NCBI GenBank assembly: GCA_937885645.1
Contig: CALABJ010000003.1
Location: 32,098 to 96,097 of the forward strand
Direction: 5' to 3'
DNA length: 64,000 nucleotides
Source of the DNA: RGIG4097 sp937885645
Lineage (GTDB): Bacteria > Bacillota > Clostridia > Christensenellales > CAG-917
Position 1 is the first letter of the stretch. Each line of letters starts with the position of its first letter. Shown here piece by piece: positions 7,865 through 16,132 of the stretch. The notes below the pieces were generated by a model. The model saw only the letters and a list, made by a program, of their open reading frames with translations. It did no database searches and was not told the DNA's origin. A program made the position numbers and the translations under genes.

Positions 7865-9622
7865 ATGAAAAGACACATCAGACTGAACACTCCCTTTGAA
7901 ACAACAGATATCCCCCTCAGTGAATATCCTCGTCCTCAATTCCAACGGGACAGCTATGTCACCCTCAACGGCAAGTGGCAATATGCAATCTATCGCAACA
8001 GCGAACGTTTTGACGGCTATCAAGGGGATATCCTCGTGCCCTACTCACCTGAATCACTGCTTTCAGGTCTCCCCGAAGGCACAATGGTGACACCTCAAGA
8101 CGTGCTGTATTATCACCGTACATTCACCCTCCCCGAAGACTTCTTGAAGGACAAGACCTTCATCCACTTCGGCGCAGTGGACTATGAGTGCAAAGTGACC
8201 GTCAACGGCAAGCTTATCGGTGAGCACGCAGGCGGATATACCCCCTTCACAATGGACCTTAGCGGAGTTGTTCATGCAGGCGAAAACACCATCGACGTGG
8301 TGGTGACAGACCCCAGTGACACCTCATATCACGCAAGAGCAAAGCAAGCCACAAAGAGCGGTGGCATTTGGTACACCCCTCAATCAGGCATTTGGCAAAG
8401 TGTGTGGCTCGAAAGCGTGCCTGCTACACACCTCAAAGACGTCACCATCATCCCCGACATTGACAACGACTGCGTTGTGGTGAAACTGGACAAGTCCTGT
8501 GACGTCACCGCAGAAATCATCGTGGCAGACAACGGCGTCACCAAAGCCAAAGTGTTCTGTGACCGTGACACAGCCACAATCTCAATGACCGACTATGAAC
8601 TTTGGTGTCCTGAAAACCCCAAACTTTATGACCTTGTCATAAAGGTGGGTGACGACATCGTCAAATCATACTTCGGTATGCGCAAATTCAGCGTTGTCAC
8701 AGACAAGATGGGATTCAAGCGTCTTGGCCTCAACAACAAGCCCTATTTCCACACCGGTGTCCTTGACCAAGGCTATTGGTCAGACGGTATGTTGACACCT
8801 CCCTCCAACTCCGCTCTTGAATACGACGTGAAGTTGGTCAAATCAATGGGTTTCAATATGATAAGAAAACATATCAAGATTGAACCTCTTAGATGGTACT
8901 ATCACTGTGACAAGGAAGGTATCCTCGTGTGGCAAGATATGGTGTCTGGTGGTGAAAAGTACGGTCTCCTCTACATCGGTTTCCTTGCATTCTTTGAATA
9001 TCACGTCAAAGACGACAGCCCTTCACAATACAAGAAGTTCGGCAGACAAAATGCAGACGGCAGAGCCGAGTTTGAACGTGAACTCCGCGAAACAATGAAC
9101 TACCTCAAAAACGTTGTTTCACTTTCTGTATGGGTGCCCTTCAACGAAGGTTGGGGACAATTTGACTCGGTCCGCATAACAAAGGAAATGAAGGAAATCG
9201 ACCCCACCCGTATCATCGACAGCGTCAGCGGTTGGAACGATCAAGGCAAAAACTCCAGTGATCTCAAATCACGCCACATCTATTTCAAGCCTATCACCAA
9301 GCCTTTCCGTGACAAGCGTTGCTACGTCCTCAGTGAATTCGGCGGATACTCACTGCCCACTGAAAACCATATGTATTCACCTGACAAGATCTTTGGCTAT
9401 CGTGTGTACAGAAAGCCCGAAACCCTTGCAAAAGGCTTCAAAAACCTCTATGAAAAGAGCATTATGCCCCTCATCGACAGAGGCCTCTCTGCAACCGTAT
9501 ATACACAAGTCAGTGACGTGGAAGAGGAAATCAACGGCCTCATCACCTACGACAGAAAGGTGGTCAAGTTCCCCATTGATATGGTTAAGAAACTGAACGA
9601 ACAACTGAAAATCAAAGACTAA
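7865..9622 (+). CDS. Glycoside hydrolase family 2 enzyme
   Basis: A 585-residue cytoplasmic GH2 enzyme (no signal peptide). The order is sugar-binding jelly-roll domain (residues about 1-170, with LNGKWQYA and VNGKLIGEHAGGYTPF), immunoglobulin-like domain, and a TIM-barrel. The expected acid/base glutamate is in VPFNEGWG (about residue 425) and the nucleophile in LSEFGGYS (about 489). The protein is shorter than LacZ and lacks its C-terminal domains, so beta-galactosidase is not certain; other beta-glycosidase activities of this clade are possible. It starts after AAGGTGG, 12 bases behind yfcE, and precedes thyA. Confidence 0.85.
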   Translation: MKRHIRLNTPFETTDIPLSEYPRPQFQRDSYVTLNGKWQYAIYRNSERFDGYQGDILVPYSPESLLSGLPEGTMVTPQDVLYYHRTFTLPEDFLKDKTFIHFGAVDYECKVTVNGKLIGEHAGGYTPFTMDLSGVVHAGENTIDVVVTDPSDTSYHARAKQATKSGGIWYTPQSGIWQSVWLESVPATHLKDVTIIPDIDNDCVVVKLDKSCDVTAEIIVADNGVTKAKVFCDRDTATISMTDYELWCPENPKLYDLVIKVGDDIVKSYFGMRKFSVVTDKMGFKRLGLNNKPYFHTGVLDQGYWSDGMLTPPSNSALEYDVKLVKSMGFNMIRKHIKIEPLRWYYHCDKEGILVWQDMVSGGEKYGLLYIGFLAFFEYHVKDDSPSQYKKFGRQNADGRAEFERELRETMNYLKNVVSLSVWVPFNEGWGQFDSVRITKEMKEIDPTRIIDSVSGWNDQGKNSSDLKSRHIYFKPITKPFRDKRCYVLSEFGGYSLPTENHMYSPDKIFGYRVYRKPETLAKGFKNLYEKSIMPLIDRGLSATVYTQVSDVEEEINGLITYDRKVVKFPIDMVKKLNEQLKIKD

Positions 9623-9630
9623 CACGAAGC

Positions 9631-9642
9631 ACCGCAAGGTGA
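9631..9642 (+). promoter_or_regulatory. GNRA-capped hairpin holding the thyA ribosome site
   Basis: CACC-GCAA-GGTG forms a 4-bp stem with a GCAA tetraloop; the AGGTG that serves as ribosome site for the ATG at 9649 is its 3' arm. It could modulate thyA translation relative to the upstream GH2 gene. Short stem, so weak evidence. Confidence 0.35.
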
Positions 9643-9648
9643 AAGATT

Positions 9649-10479
9649 ATGAGCATCGCAGACAAAATTTTTGTAGATACATGTAGGCAAATCATTGACG
9701 AAGGTGTTTGGGACACCGACCTTCCTGTGCGCCCTAGATGGCTTGACGGCACTCCTGCCCATACAGTGAAGAAGTTTTGCATAGTCAATCGCTATGACCT
9801 GTCAAAAGAATTCCCCATCATCACACTTCGTCGTACGGCGTTCAAATCCGCCATTGACGAAATCCTTTGGATATGGCAAAAGAAGTCCAACAACGTGAAG
9901 GACCTGAACTCTCATATCTGGGACAGTTGGGCAGATGAAAGCGGTTCAATCGGCAAGGCATACGGCTATCAACTGGGGGTCAAACACACCTATCCCGAGG
10001 GTGAATTTGACCAAGTTGACAGAGTGCTTTATGACCTGAAACACAACCCTTCATCACGTCGCATAATGACAAACATCTACAACTTCCAAGACCTTCACGA
10101 GATGCACCTCTACCCTTGTGCATACTCCGTCACCTTCAACGTGACTGGCAGAAAACTCAACGCAATCCTCAATCAACGCAGTCAAGACACCCTCACCGCC
10201 AACAACTGGAACGTAGTGCAATATGCAGTGCTTGTGCATATGTTTGCCCAAGTCAGTGGCCTTGAAGTTGGTGAACTTGTCCACGTGATTTCAGATGCTC
10301 ACATCTATGATAGACACGTGCCTATTGTGGAGAAAATTCTCACAAACAAGCAGTTTAACGCACCAAAATTCTGGATAAACCCCGAAATCAAGAATTTTTA
10401 CGATTTCACAGTCAACGATTTCAAACTTGAAGGATATGAGTTCACTCCCCTTGAAGACAAGATCGAAGTGGCTGTATAG
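9649..10479 (+). CDS. thyA: Thymidylate synthase ThyA
   Basis: Makes dTMP from dUMP using methylene-tetrahydrofolate. A 276-residue protein of the Bacillus ThyA type: catalytic cysteine in LYPCAYSVTF (about residue 157), phosphate-binding LNQRSQD, TANNWNVVQYA, and the terminal signature SDAHIYDRHVP. The next gene is dihydrofolate reductase, which regenerates the folate product; the two are separated by only a few bases. Full length and intact. Confidence 0.96.
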   Translation: MSIADKIFVDTCRQIIDEGVWDTDLPVRPRWLDGTPAHTVKKFCIVNRYDLSKEFPIITLRRTAFKSAIDEILWIWQKKSNNVKDLNSHIWDSWADESGSIGKAYGYQLGVKHTYPEGEFDQVDRVLYDLKHNPSSRRIMTNIYNFQDLHEMHLYPCAYSVTFNVTGRKLNAILNQRSQDTLTANNWNVVQYAVLVHMFAQVSGLEVGELVHVISDAHIYDRHVPIVEKILTNKQFNAPKFWINPEIKNFYDFTVNDFKLEGYEFTPLEDKIEVAV

Positions 10480-10485
10480 GTGATT

Positions 10486-11073
10486 ATGAAACTTATCGTT
10501 GCAGTTGACAAAAAATGGGGCATCGGCAAAAACAACGGCTTGCTGTTTGACCTGAAAAAAGATATGAAACACTTTGTTGAGCACACCCGTGGCAAAGTGG
10601 TGGTTATGGGTGCAAACACACTCCGCTCACTGCCCAACGGCATGCCACTTAAAAACCGTGTCAACATTGTGCTGAACCCTGAGGGCGACCTTATGGACGC
10701 AGTAGAAAAGGGCTACGTCCTTGTCACCTCTCTTGACGAACTTCTTGAACAAGTCCATGCTGTGAAAGACAATGAAGTGTACGTCATCGGCGGTGCAATG
10801 ATGTATCATACCCTTCTCCCCTACTGCAAAACCGCCTACATAACAAAGGTGGATGCTGACGGCGGTGCAACCGTCTTCCACGACAACCTTGACAGCCTTG
10901 ACAACTGGACTTGCGTGGACGAGGGAGAGCCTATTGATGACAACGGCTACACCATCCGTTTCTGCACCTATGAAAACGCTAGCCCCTTGGAATTTAAGTC
11001 CACTATTGAATCAAAAAAGGAACATCAGCATACACTAAGGGCGGAACAAGCTTTTCTCAACCGCAACAAATAG
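10486..11073 (+). CDS. folA: Dihydrofolate reductase
   Basis: Reduces dihydrofolate to tetrahydrofolate, completing the thymidylate cycle with the upstream thyA. The N-terminus MKLIVAVDKKWGIGKNN and the MGANTLRSLP segment are typical, as is IGGAMMY near residue 104. A GTG at 10480 is also in frame, but AGGTGATT directly before the ATG at 10486 acts as the ribosome site, so I use the ATG. The protein is about 195 residues, slightly long, with a C-terminal extension of some 25 charged residues (ending FLNRNK) beyond the usual fold. Confidence 0.95.
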   Translation: MKLIVAVDKKWGIGKNNGLLFDLKKDMKHFVEHTRGKVVVMGANTLRSLPNGMPLKNRVNIVLNPEGDLMDAVEKGYVLVTSLDELLEQVHAVKDNEVYVIGGAMMYHTLLPYCKTAYITKVDADGGATVFHDNLDSLDNWTCVDEGEPIDDNGYTIRFCTYENASPLEFKSTIESKKEHQHTLRAEQAFLNRNK

Positions 11074-11117
11074 ACAAATCAAAACAAAATAAAACAATAT
11101 TTTTTAGGAGATATATT

Positions 11118-11378
11118 ATGGAAAACTTTGCAACAAATTACATGAAATCATACGAAGGCCTCGCCCTTTGGGTCAAAGTCCTTCTCTGCTTGCTCTGGGA
11201 CATTCCTTCAAACCTCTATCGCTTCTCACGCAGTTTCCTCGGCAAAAACACACTTGGTATGGTGGTGGCAGTGCTCCTTGCAATCTTCGGTGGCTGGATT
11301 CTCTTCATCGTTGACATCGTCTGCCTCGTCCTCAAAGGCAAAATCTACTGCCTGGAAGACCTCACTTCAAACAACTAA
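11118..11378 (+). CDS. Small two-helix membrane protein
   Basis: An 86-residue protein with hydrophobic segments at about 16-30 and 46-70 and a charged N-terminus. Starts after TTAGGAG. It is followed directly by a strong terminator and may be the last gene of the thyA-folA unit, although 44 bases separate it from folA. I do not recognise a family. Confidence 0.7.
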   Translation: MENFATNYMKSYEGLALWVKVLLCLLWDIPSNLYRFSRSFLGKNTLGMVVAVLLAIFGGWILFIVDIVCLVLKGKIYCLEDLTSNN

Positions 11379-11398
11379 TTTCATTGTTATCCAAAAGA

Positions 11399-11427
11399 AA
11401 AGGCACTCACTCGAGTGCCTTTTTTTT
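11399..11427 (+). terminator. Bidirectional intrinsic terminator
   Basis: Stem AAGGCACTC/GAGTGCCTT with loop ACTC, followed by eight T. It lies between convergent genes and ends the thyA-folA side. Confidence 0.9.
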
Positions 11428-11438
11428 GTTTGTCAATT

Positions 11439-12239
11439 TCAAGCATATATGTTGATGCCATAGGCGTCTTTGACATAAAACGCCATGATTTCTTCTAGGA
11501 CATCAAATACCGGTTTGAACATTTCTCTCGTGACAAGATCTTTCATCTCAGGGTTTTTGGCAAATGCGTGGAAAGTCATGACTTTTTTCACAATAAAGCT
11601 TATGTTCTTTTCCTTGTCAACAACTCTATATGATGCTGTTGCTTTTGTGTCTGCTATCAAAAAACCTTGCAAGACTTTCACTTTTTCATCTTCATATATG
11701 GTGGTCTCAATGCCCACAGGAATCTTTGAGATTGAAAACCCCACCTTACCCGACACATAGATGTCGTCTGCTATGCCTGTTGCAGACTTTATTGCGCTTA
11801 CTACTGCTTCCTCTGCGCTTTTGTTTTCAGTTTTTAGAGTATAGCCGAATCCTATCGGATTTACCACTTTATCGGCAACCTTATATTCATCTATGTAAGT
11901 GCTTCCGTCCAGCACCAACTCGCCAAATGAAAACCTGTGTTCACGAGGGTCAAGAAGTTGTATTCCACAATCTTCTTGGAAAATCTTGACCACCTCATCG
12001 ACGCTTCTATTATAACGCATAGGTCTATCACTGTAGAAATTGAAATATTTGTCATTCCTTGCCGTCGGTGAGACATTATTTCCAGACGTTGCAGCCACGA
12101 AAAAAACTATGCCTACCGCCAAAGCCGCAGCCAAAACCACAGACGACACCACGATGATGGCGATCTTTGCCTTCTTGGTCAAGGGCTTCTTCACTTTTTT
12201 GACTGATGAGGGATTGTCTTTCATATTCTCGTTTTTCAT
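11439..12239 (-). CDS. Membrane-anchored extracytoplasmic protein of unknown function
   Basis: A 266-residue protein with a Lys-rich N-terminus (residues 1-24), one membrane helix (about 25-50) and an extracytoplasmic part. The start has CAGGAGGG upstream, an excellent ribosome site. The outside domain is mixed alpha/beta with no motif I can name; there is no lipobox cysteine, so it is a membrane-anchored protein rather than a lipoprotein. It is transcribed alone, divergent from rubrerythrin and convergent with the thyA-folA group. Confidence 0.75.
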   Translation of the reverse strand: MKNENMKDNPSSVKKVKKPLTKKAKIAIIVVSSVVLAAALAVGIVFFVAATSGNNVSPTARNDKYFNFYSDRPMRYNRSVDEVVKIFQEDCGIQLLDPREHRFSFGELVLDGSTYIDEYKVADKVVNPIGFGYTLKTENKSAEEAVVSAIKSATGIADDIYVSGKVGFSISKIPVGIETTIYEDEKVKVLQGFLIADTKATASYRVVDKEKNISFIVKKVMTFHAFAKNPEMKDLVTREMFKPVFDVLEEIMAFYVKDAYGINIYA

Positions 12240-12260
12240 AGTTCCCTCCTGAAAATAAAT

Positions 12261-12302
12261 TTGACGGCACTAGGTGAATTATGATAAGGGGAGTCCCGTC
12301 AA
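12261..12302. promoter_or_regulatory. Inverted repeat in the divergent promoter region
   Basis: TTGACGG and CCGTCAA are perfect 7-base arms 28 bases apart, between the membrane protein gene and rubrerythrin. Each arm contains a TTGAC(G) that could be a -35 box for one of the two directions. An operator is possible; no known regulator box is recognised. Confidence 0.3.
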
Positions 12303-12393
12303 CTTATTTATATCATACGTGTGCGTGCGTGTCAACGATGATTTTTGTGTATGTTTTTCATCAAAATGGCAAAGATTGTGGTGGAGGTATAAT

Positions 12394-12990
12394 ATGGAAC
12401 TTTTGGAAAGCAAAACACTGAACAATTTGGCACGGGCGTACGCCGGTGAGTGCCAAGCACGGACAAGATATGAGTTTATGGAATACGGCGCAAGAAAAGA
12501 GGGTTATGCCTGCCTTGCTGAAATCATAGACAAGGTGGCGTACAATGAGTTCAACCACGCGCGTATGTTCTACACCTATATCCAACAAGCCAGCGACAAA
12601 ACCATTGAAAACGTGGAGGTCTGCGCAGGCTATCCTTTCAAGGAAAAGTGGGATTTGACTGAAAACTTGCGTCTTGCCAGTGAAGACGAAAAGAAGGAGG
12701 CCTTTGACATCTACCCTGCCTTTGCAAAGGTGGCAAAGCAAGAGGGTTTCAAGGATATTGAAAGGCTTTTCCTTATGACCGCAGAGGTGGAGAAATGCCA
12801 CAGTCTGCTCTTTGAAGACCTGTTCAACCAAATGAAGACTGGCACAATGTACAAGCGCAAGGTGGCAATGAAGTGGAAATGTGCAGGTTGCGGATATGAA
12901 CACACCGCCAAATCCGCTTGGCAAGAATGCCCTCTCTGCAAAGCAAAACAAGGCTTTGTCATGTTGCACCTAAACGACAACGCGGAATAA
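12394..12990 (+). CDS. rbr: Rubrerythrin
   Basis: Peroxide-reducing non-haem diiron protein of anaerobes. The 198-residue product has an N-terminal four-helix ferritin-like domain with iron-ligand glutamates (Glu19, Glu52 and the ExxH of NEFNHA, and EVEKCHS) and a C-terminal rubredoxin-like domain with CAGC and CPLC. The frame is open 40 codons further upstream, but GGTGGAGGT sits directly before this ATG and the longer part does not look like protein. Transcribed alone and followed by a terminator. Protects against oxygen and peroxide. Confidence 0.95.
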   Translation: MELLESKTLNNLARAYAGECQARTRYEFMEYGARKEGYACLAEIIDKVAYNEFNHARMFYTYIQQASDKTIENVEVCAGYPFKEKWDLTENLRLASEDEKKEAFDIYPAFAKVAKQEGFKDIERLFLMTAEVEKCHSLLFEDLFNQMKTGTMYKRKVAMKWKCAGCGYEHTAKSAWQECPLCKAKQGFVMLHLNDNAE

Positions 12991-12997
12991 AACAAAT

Positions 12998-13021
12998 GCC
13001 ACTCGACAGAGTGGCTTTTTT
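12998..13021 (+). terminator. Intrinsic terminator of rubrerythrin
   Basis: Stem GCCACTC/GAGTGGC with loop GACA, followed by T6. Confidence 0.9.
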
Positions 13022-13026
13022 CTTTG

Positions 13027-13055
13027 AGTTATATTTTGCTACGCAAAGTTATATT
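13027..13055 (+). repeat. Short hairpin-array segment (two agttatatt units)
   Basis: Two agttatatt spacers flank TTGCTACGCAA, a mini-hairpin. It is the same unit as in the longer array at 19698-19762 and lies at the left side of the dispersed repeat that begins at 13080. Confidence 0.7.
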
Positions 13056-13079
13056 AGTGAGTGCGAACATGTCAAGAAT

Positions 13080-13365
13080 ATGTCCCCCTTCCTCACGTGT
13101 TTCCCCCATTTGCCATTCGGCAAAGCCCTACGGGCAGGGACACACTCGGCGCGCGCACGTAAGTCAACGTCGCCTCATTATGCCACTTGTCGCTTTGGTG
13201 CAAAAAAACAGAGCGCACCAGCGACTGCGTACAAATTCTGGTGCTTGGCACTCGCTTCGGTCGTCGCCGCTGCTCCTCGCGTTCCGTCTTCGAAAAAGTG
13301 AGTGCTTTTATAAGAACTCACCAAATATGCAAAGTGCATAAAACGCAATAAATCGTTGAAGAGCG
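13080..13365 (+). repeat. Dispersed repeat, copy A (about 286 bp)
   Basis: Nearly collinear with 42602-42888, sharing long blocks beginning ATGTCCCCCTTCCTCACG, through GCGCACCAGCGACTGCG and GCTGCTCCTCGCGTTCC, to CAATAAATCG. A shortened inverted copy lies at 19797-19889. No plausible gene: short frames through it differ between copies and have no ribosome site. Richer in G and C than the surroundings, with several internal inverted repeats. Confidence 0.85.
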
Positions 13366-13398
13366 TGCGTTTTGTAAAAAGGCTATATAGTGGTCCGT

Positions 13399-13521
13399 AA
13401 AACCGCGATATTTAGATGGATGACGCGAAAGAAAAACCCACAGGGGTCGTAGCGTACTGAGCGTACGTGAGAATCCTGTGGGTTGTATCTGACAAAGTCA
13501 GGCGCTAAATAGCGCGGTTTT
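13399..13521 (-). ncRNA. Structured 3'-UTR element downstream of upp (copy 1)
   Basis: Outer arms AAAACCGCGATATTTAG (13399-13415) and CTAAATAGCGCGGTTTT (13505-13521) pair over 17 positions with one mismatch. Inside, ACCCACAGG (13436-13444) pairs with CCTGTGGGT (13475-13483), and the apex holds CGTAC-TGAGC-GTACG (13453-13467). Read on the minus strand it begins at the upp stop codon, and the inner stem is followed by TTTTTCTTT, so it can act as the upp terminator. A second element of the same plan is at 42862-42985. Confidence 0.6.
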
Positions 13522-14158
13522 ACTTAGTGCCGAACAAGCGATCACCTGCATCCCCCAACCCAGGGAGAATGTAGCCTACGTCGTTGAGTTGACGGTCAAG
13601 GGTTGACACGTAGATTTTGACGTCGGGGTGTGCTTCTGCAACGGTTTCAACACCGATGGGTGCGCCGATGATGTTCATAAGGCGGATATCTTTGCAACCA
13701 CGTTTCTTCAAGACGTCGATTGCTGCCACTGCACTGCCGCCGGTTGCGAGCATGGGGTCAAGAAGGATTGCGATGCTGTTTTCAATGCCATCGGGGAGTT
13801 TGCAGTAGTATTCGCAGGGTTGAAGGGTTTCTTCATTGCGGTACATACCGATATGACCAACTCTTGCCAAGGGGAACAGGGTGTGGACACCGTTGACCAT
13901 GCCAAGGCCTGCACGGAGAATAGGCACGATTGACACTGCGTTGTCTGCCACCATTGTTTGTTCAGTGAGTTCGAGAGGAGTTCTGACCATAACCTTCTTG
14001 GTGGGCACGTCTTTCAGTGCTTCGTACACCATAAGGGTGGTGATTTCTTCAACCAGTTCTCTAAACTCTTTGGTGCTTGTCTTTTCATCACGAAGGATTG
14101 CGACTTTGTGTTGGATGAGAGGATGTTCAAAGATTGTCACGTTTTCGTAGTTTTTCAT
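13520..14158 (-). CDS. upp: Uracil phosphoribosyltransferase
   Basis: Salvages uracil to UMP with PRPP. The 212-residue sequence has the PRPP-binding motif DPMLATGGSA, PILRAGLGM, and the family's C-terminal ending GDAGDRLFGTK, so it is full length. It starts after TTTAGGTGA, downstream of the uracil permease gene on the same strand; a hairpin without a T tract lies between them at about 14180-14205. Together they form a uracil uptake and salvage operon. Confidence 0.97.
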   Translation of the reverse strand: MKNYENVTIFEHPLIQHKVAILRDEKTSTKEFRELVEEITTLMVYEALKDVPTKKVMVRTPLELTEQTMVADNAVSIVPILRAGLGMVNGVHTLFPLARVGHIGMYRNEETLQPCEYYCKLPDGIENSIAILLDPMLATGGSAVAAIDVLKKRGCKDIRLMNIIGAPIGVETVAEAHPDVKIYVSTLDRQLNDVGYILPGLGDAGDRLFGTK

Positions 14159-14212
14159 AATTCACCTAAAATAGAATACAAGCCCACCATTAGGCGGGCT
14201 TGTCATAATCAA

Positions 14213-15778
14213 TTAGTTTTCTTCGGTTGTTTCGACTGCTTCGGTTGCTTCAACTGTTGCATCTGCTGTTTCTTCTGCAGGTGCTTCTTCAGTTTGAACA
14301 AGAGTGTCAACAACGCCCACTTGCACTGCTGCTTCGGTGACGATTGATTTCTTTTCGATTTCTTCTTCAACTGCGCCGTCTTTCTTTTCAAGCTTGTTGC
14401 AGACTGCGTATGTTGCGATGCCGAGGATGAGTGCGGTTGCCACTGATGTGATGGTGATTGCCTTTGTGACAACGCCGTTGCCGTCGATCATGTAAGGAAT
14501 CTTGATTGCAAGACCGCCGATGCCTGCGATGAGGATTGCAGACACTGTAAAGAGGTTCTTGTTTTCGCCGAGGTCGATATTCTTGAACATCTTAAGACCG
14601 CTGACTGCGATGAAGCCGTAGAGTGTCAAGCAAACGCCGCCCATGACGCATGCAGGGATGGTTTGGAGCAAGCACATGAGAGGTGAGATGAATGAGAGCA
14701 CGATGCACATGATTGCTGCTGTGAAGATTGTGCTGATTGATGCGTTTCTTGTGATTGCGACGCAACCAACTGATTCACCGTAGGTGGTGTTGGGGCAGAT
14801 GCCGAAGATTGTACCTGCGATTGAGCCAACGCCGTCACCAAGGAGTGTACGCTTGAGGCCAGGTTCGCCTTCCACGAGGTCCTTGTCGATGATTGATGAA
14901 AGGTTCTTGTGGTCTGCGATGTGTTCTGCAAAGACGACGAGAGCAACGGGAAGGAATGCAAGGGCTGCTTCTGCAACGCCTGCGCCGTTGAGGATTTGTG
15001 CTCCGCTGATTGTTGATTCACCAGTGACCATTTCCTTGATTGCTTCGATGAGAGCAAAGTCAGGATAGTTGAGGAATGATTGAACGGTGACTTCCTTGAA
15101 GTTGTCAACGAGGGGTTGCCAGTTGATGACTTGGAGATATTCAACACCAGTTGCGATGCCGATGCCGGTGAAGATTGTTGCAAGTGCATAACCTGCGCCG
15201 ATACCAATGATGAAGGGGATCAGTTTCATCATCTTGTACTTCTTTTGGACGGAGCAGATGATGATCACGAAGAAGGTCACAAGACCGCAGAGGAGACCGA
15301 TGAGGTTGTAGCCGCCGTTAAGTGCGTCTGCGCTTGCTTTGACCATGTCACCCATTGCGTTGCCTGCAAGGGAGAGACCGATGACTGCCACGGTAGGTCC
15401 GATGATGACGGGAGGCATAAGTTTGCCAACCCATTTTGTGCCTGCGAAGTGAATGACCACTGCGATGATGATGTAAACAAGGCCTGCGAAGATTGAGCCG
15501 ACGATGATACCGCAATATCCGTATGCCATTGCAACACCCAGTGAGTTGAGGAATGCAAATGAACTTCCAAGGAAGACAGGGCTCTTGAACTTGGTGAAGA
15601 GCAAGTAGACGATTGTGCCTACGCCTGCGCCGAGGATTGCTGCGGGGATTTGTGTGGGCAAGCCGATGATGGTAGGCACTGCGATGGTTGCTGCCATGAT
15701 GGCCAGCACTTGTTGCAATGCGAACACGAGCATCTTGTTGAACTTGGGTCTGTCATGGACGTCGTAAACAAGTTTCAT
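14213..15778 (-). CDS. uraA: Uracil/xanthine permease, NCS2 family
   Basis: A 521-residue transporter with about 14 hydrophobic segments between residues 15 and 460, including the NCS2 hallmark FLGSSFAFL near residue 70 and the NTTYGESVGCVAITRNAS segment near 330 that carries the substrate-binding glutamate. Pairing with upp points to uracil as substrate. Unusual is a long acidic C-terminal tail (about residues 463-521, rich in Glu, Ala, Thr, Val) after the last helix. The start follows CGGAGAAGA. A leader with a peptide gene and terminator lies upstream. Confidence 0.93.
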   Translation of the reverse strand: MKLVYDVHDRPKFNKMLVFALQQVLAIMAATIAVPTIIGLPTQIPAAILGAGVGTIVYLLFTKFKSPVFLGSSFAFLNSLGVAMAYGYCGIIVGSIFAGLVYIIIAVVIHFAGTKWVGKLMPPVIIGPTVAVIGLSLAGNAMGDMVKASADALNGGYNLIGLLCGLVTFFVIIICSVQKKYKMMKLIPFIIGIGAGYALATIFTGIGIATGVEYLQVINWQPLVDNFKEVTVQSFLNYPDFALIEAIKEMVTGESTISGAQILNGAGVAEAALAFLPVALVVFAEHIADHKNLSSIIDKDLVEGEPGLKRTLLGDGVGSIAGTIFGICPNTTYGESVGCVAITRNASISTIFTAAIMCIVLSFISPLMCLLQTIPACVMGGVCLTLYGFIAVSGLKMFKNIDLGENKNLFTVSAILIAGIGGLAIKIPYMIDGNGVVTKAITITSVATALILGIATYAVCNKLEKKDGAVEEEIEKKSIVTEAAVQVGVVDTLVQTEEAPAEETADATVEATEAVETTEEN

Positions 15779-15886
15779 AGTTTCTTCTCCGTTTTGTATT
15801 TATTTTAGTTTTTTAGTTTCTTTCGTATCAATATGTATCACACGCTATACGCACACACGCAAGGGGATATATTTGTTTGCCTCGGG

Positions 15887-15919
15887 CAAAAAAAAATCGT
15901 CACCGCAACGGCAACGAAT
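15887..15919 (-). terminator. Leader terminator (attenuator) upstream of uraA
   Basis: On the minus strand TCGTTGCC-GTTGC-GGTGACGA pairs over 8 positions (two G-U) and is followed by nine T. It lies about 110 bases before the uraA start and begins only a few bases after the stop codon of the leader peptide, as in translation-coupled attenuation. Confidence 0.65.
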
Positions 15920-15922
15920 TTT

Positions 15923-16009
15923 TTAGGCAATTATAGAAACAAATGCGCCATCGGCCACCATTGTGACCTTCTTTTTTCCACTTTTCAGTTGAATTGCTGC
16001 GCGTGTCAT
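15923..16009 (-). CDS. 28-residue leader peptide of the uraA-upp operon
   Basis: ATG at 16009-16007 with a strong CCGGAGGA ribosome site 5 bases upstream, 28 codons, TAA at 15925-15923. The peptide starts MTRAAIQLKSGK and ends VSIIA. The last codons are U-rich in RNA. The stop lies about 5 bases from the 5' arm of the terminator hairpin, so a ribosome reaching the stop would cover that arm. This arrangement resembles the pyrBI leader of enteric bacteria, where close coupling of ribosome and polymerase at low UTP prevents termination. Function is inferred; it could also be an independent small protein. Confidence 0.6.
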   Translation of the reverse strand: MTRAAIQLKSGKKKVTMVADGAFVSIIA

Positions 16010-16074
16010 TTGTTCCTCCGGTGGATGTGTCGGCTTCCGCTTTCACAAACTATAGATACCTTAGCACAACCAAA

Positions 16075-16106
16075 AAAAAATAGCAACCAAATGAGGGTGC
16101 TATTTT
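16075..16106 (-). terminator. Terminator after the radical SAM gene
   Basis: AATAGCA/TGCTATT arms around a 16-base region that can pair further, followed in the minus direction by TTTTTTTTT. It ends the 18300-16133 unit and separates it from the uraA leader. Confidence 0.7.
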
Positions 16107-16132
16107 CATATTTTTTTAATTTTTTTCAATTT

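Noticed and set aside
13024..13341. Short plus-strand frames across the dispersed repeat
   Set aside because: Corresponding frames in copy C are shifted by indels and no ribosome site is present, so the repeat is not protein coding.
13399..13521. Integron attC site or retron msr-msd
   Set aside because: No core GTTRRRY/RYYYAAC pair and no reverse transcriptase or integrase gene nearby; placement at stop codons fits a 3'-UTR element better.
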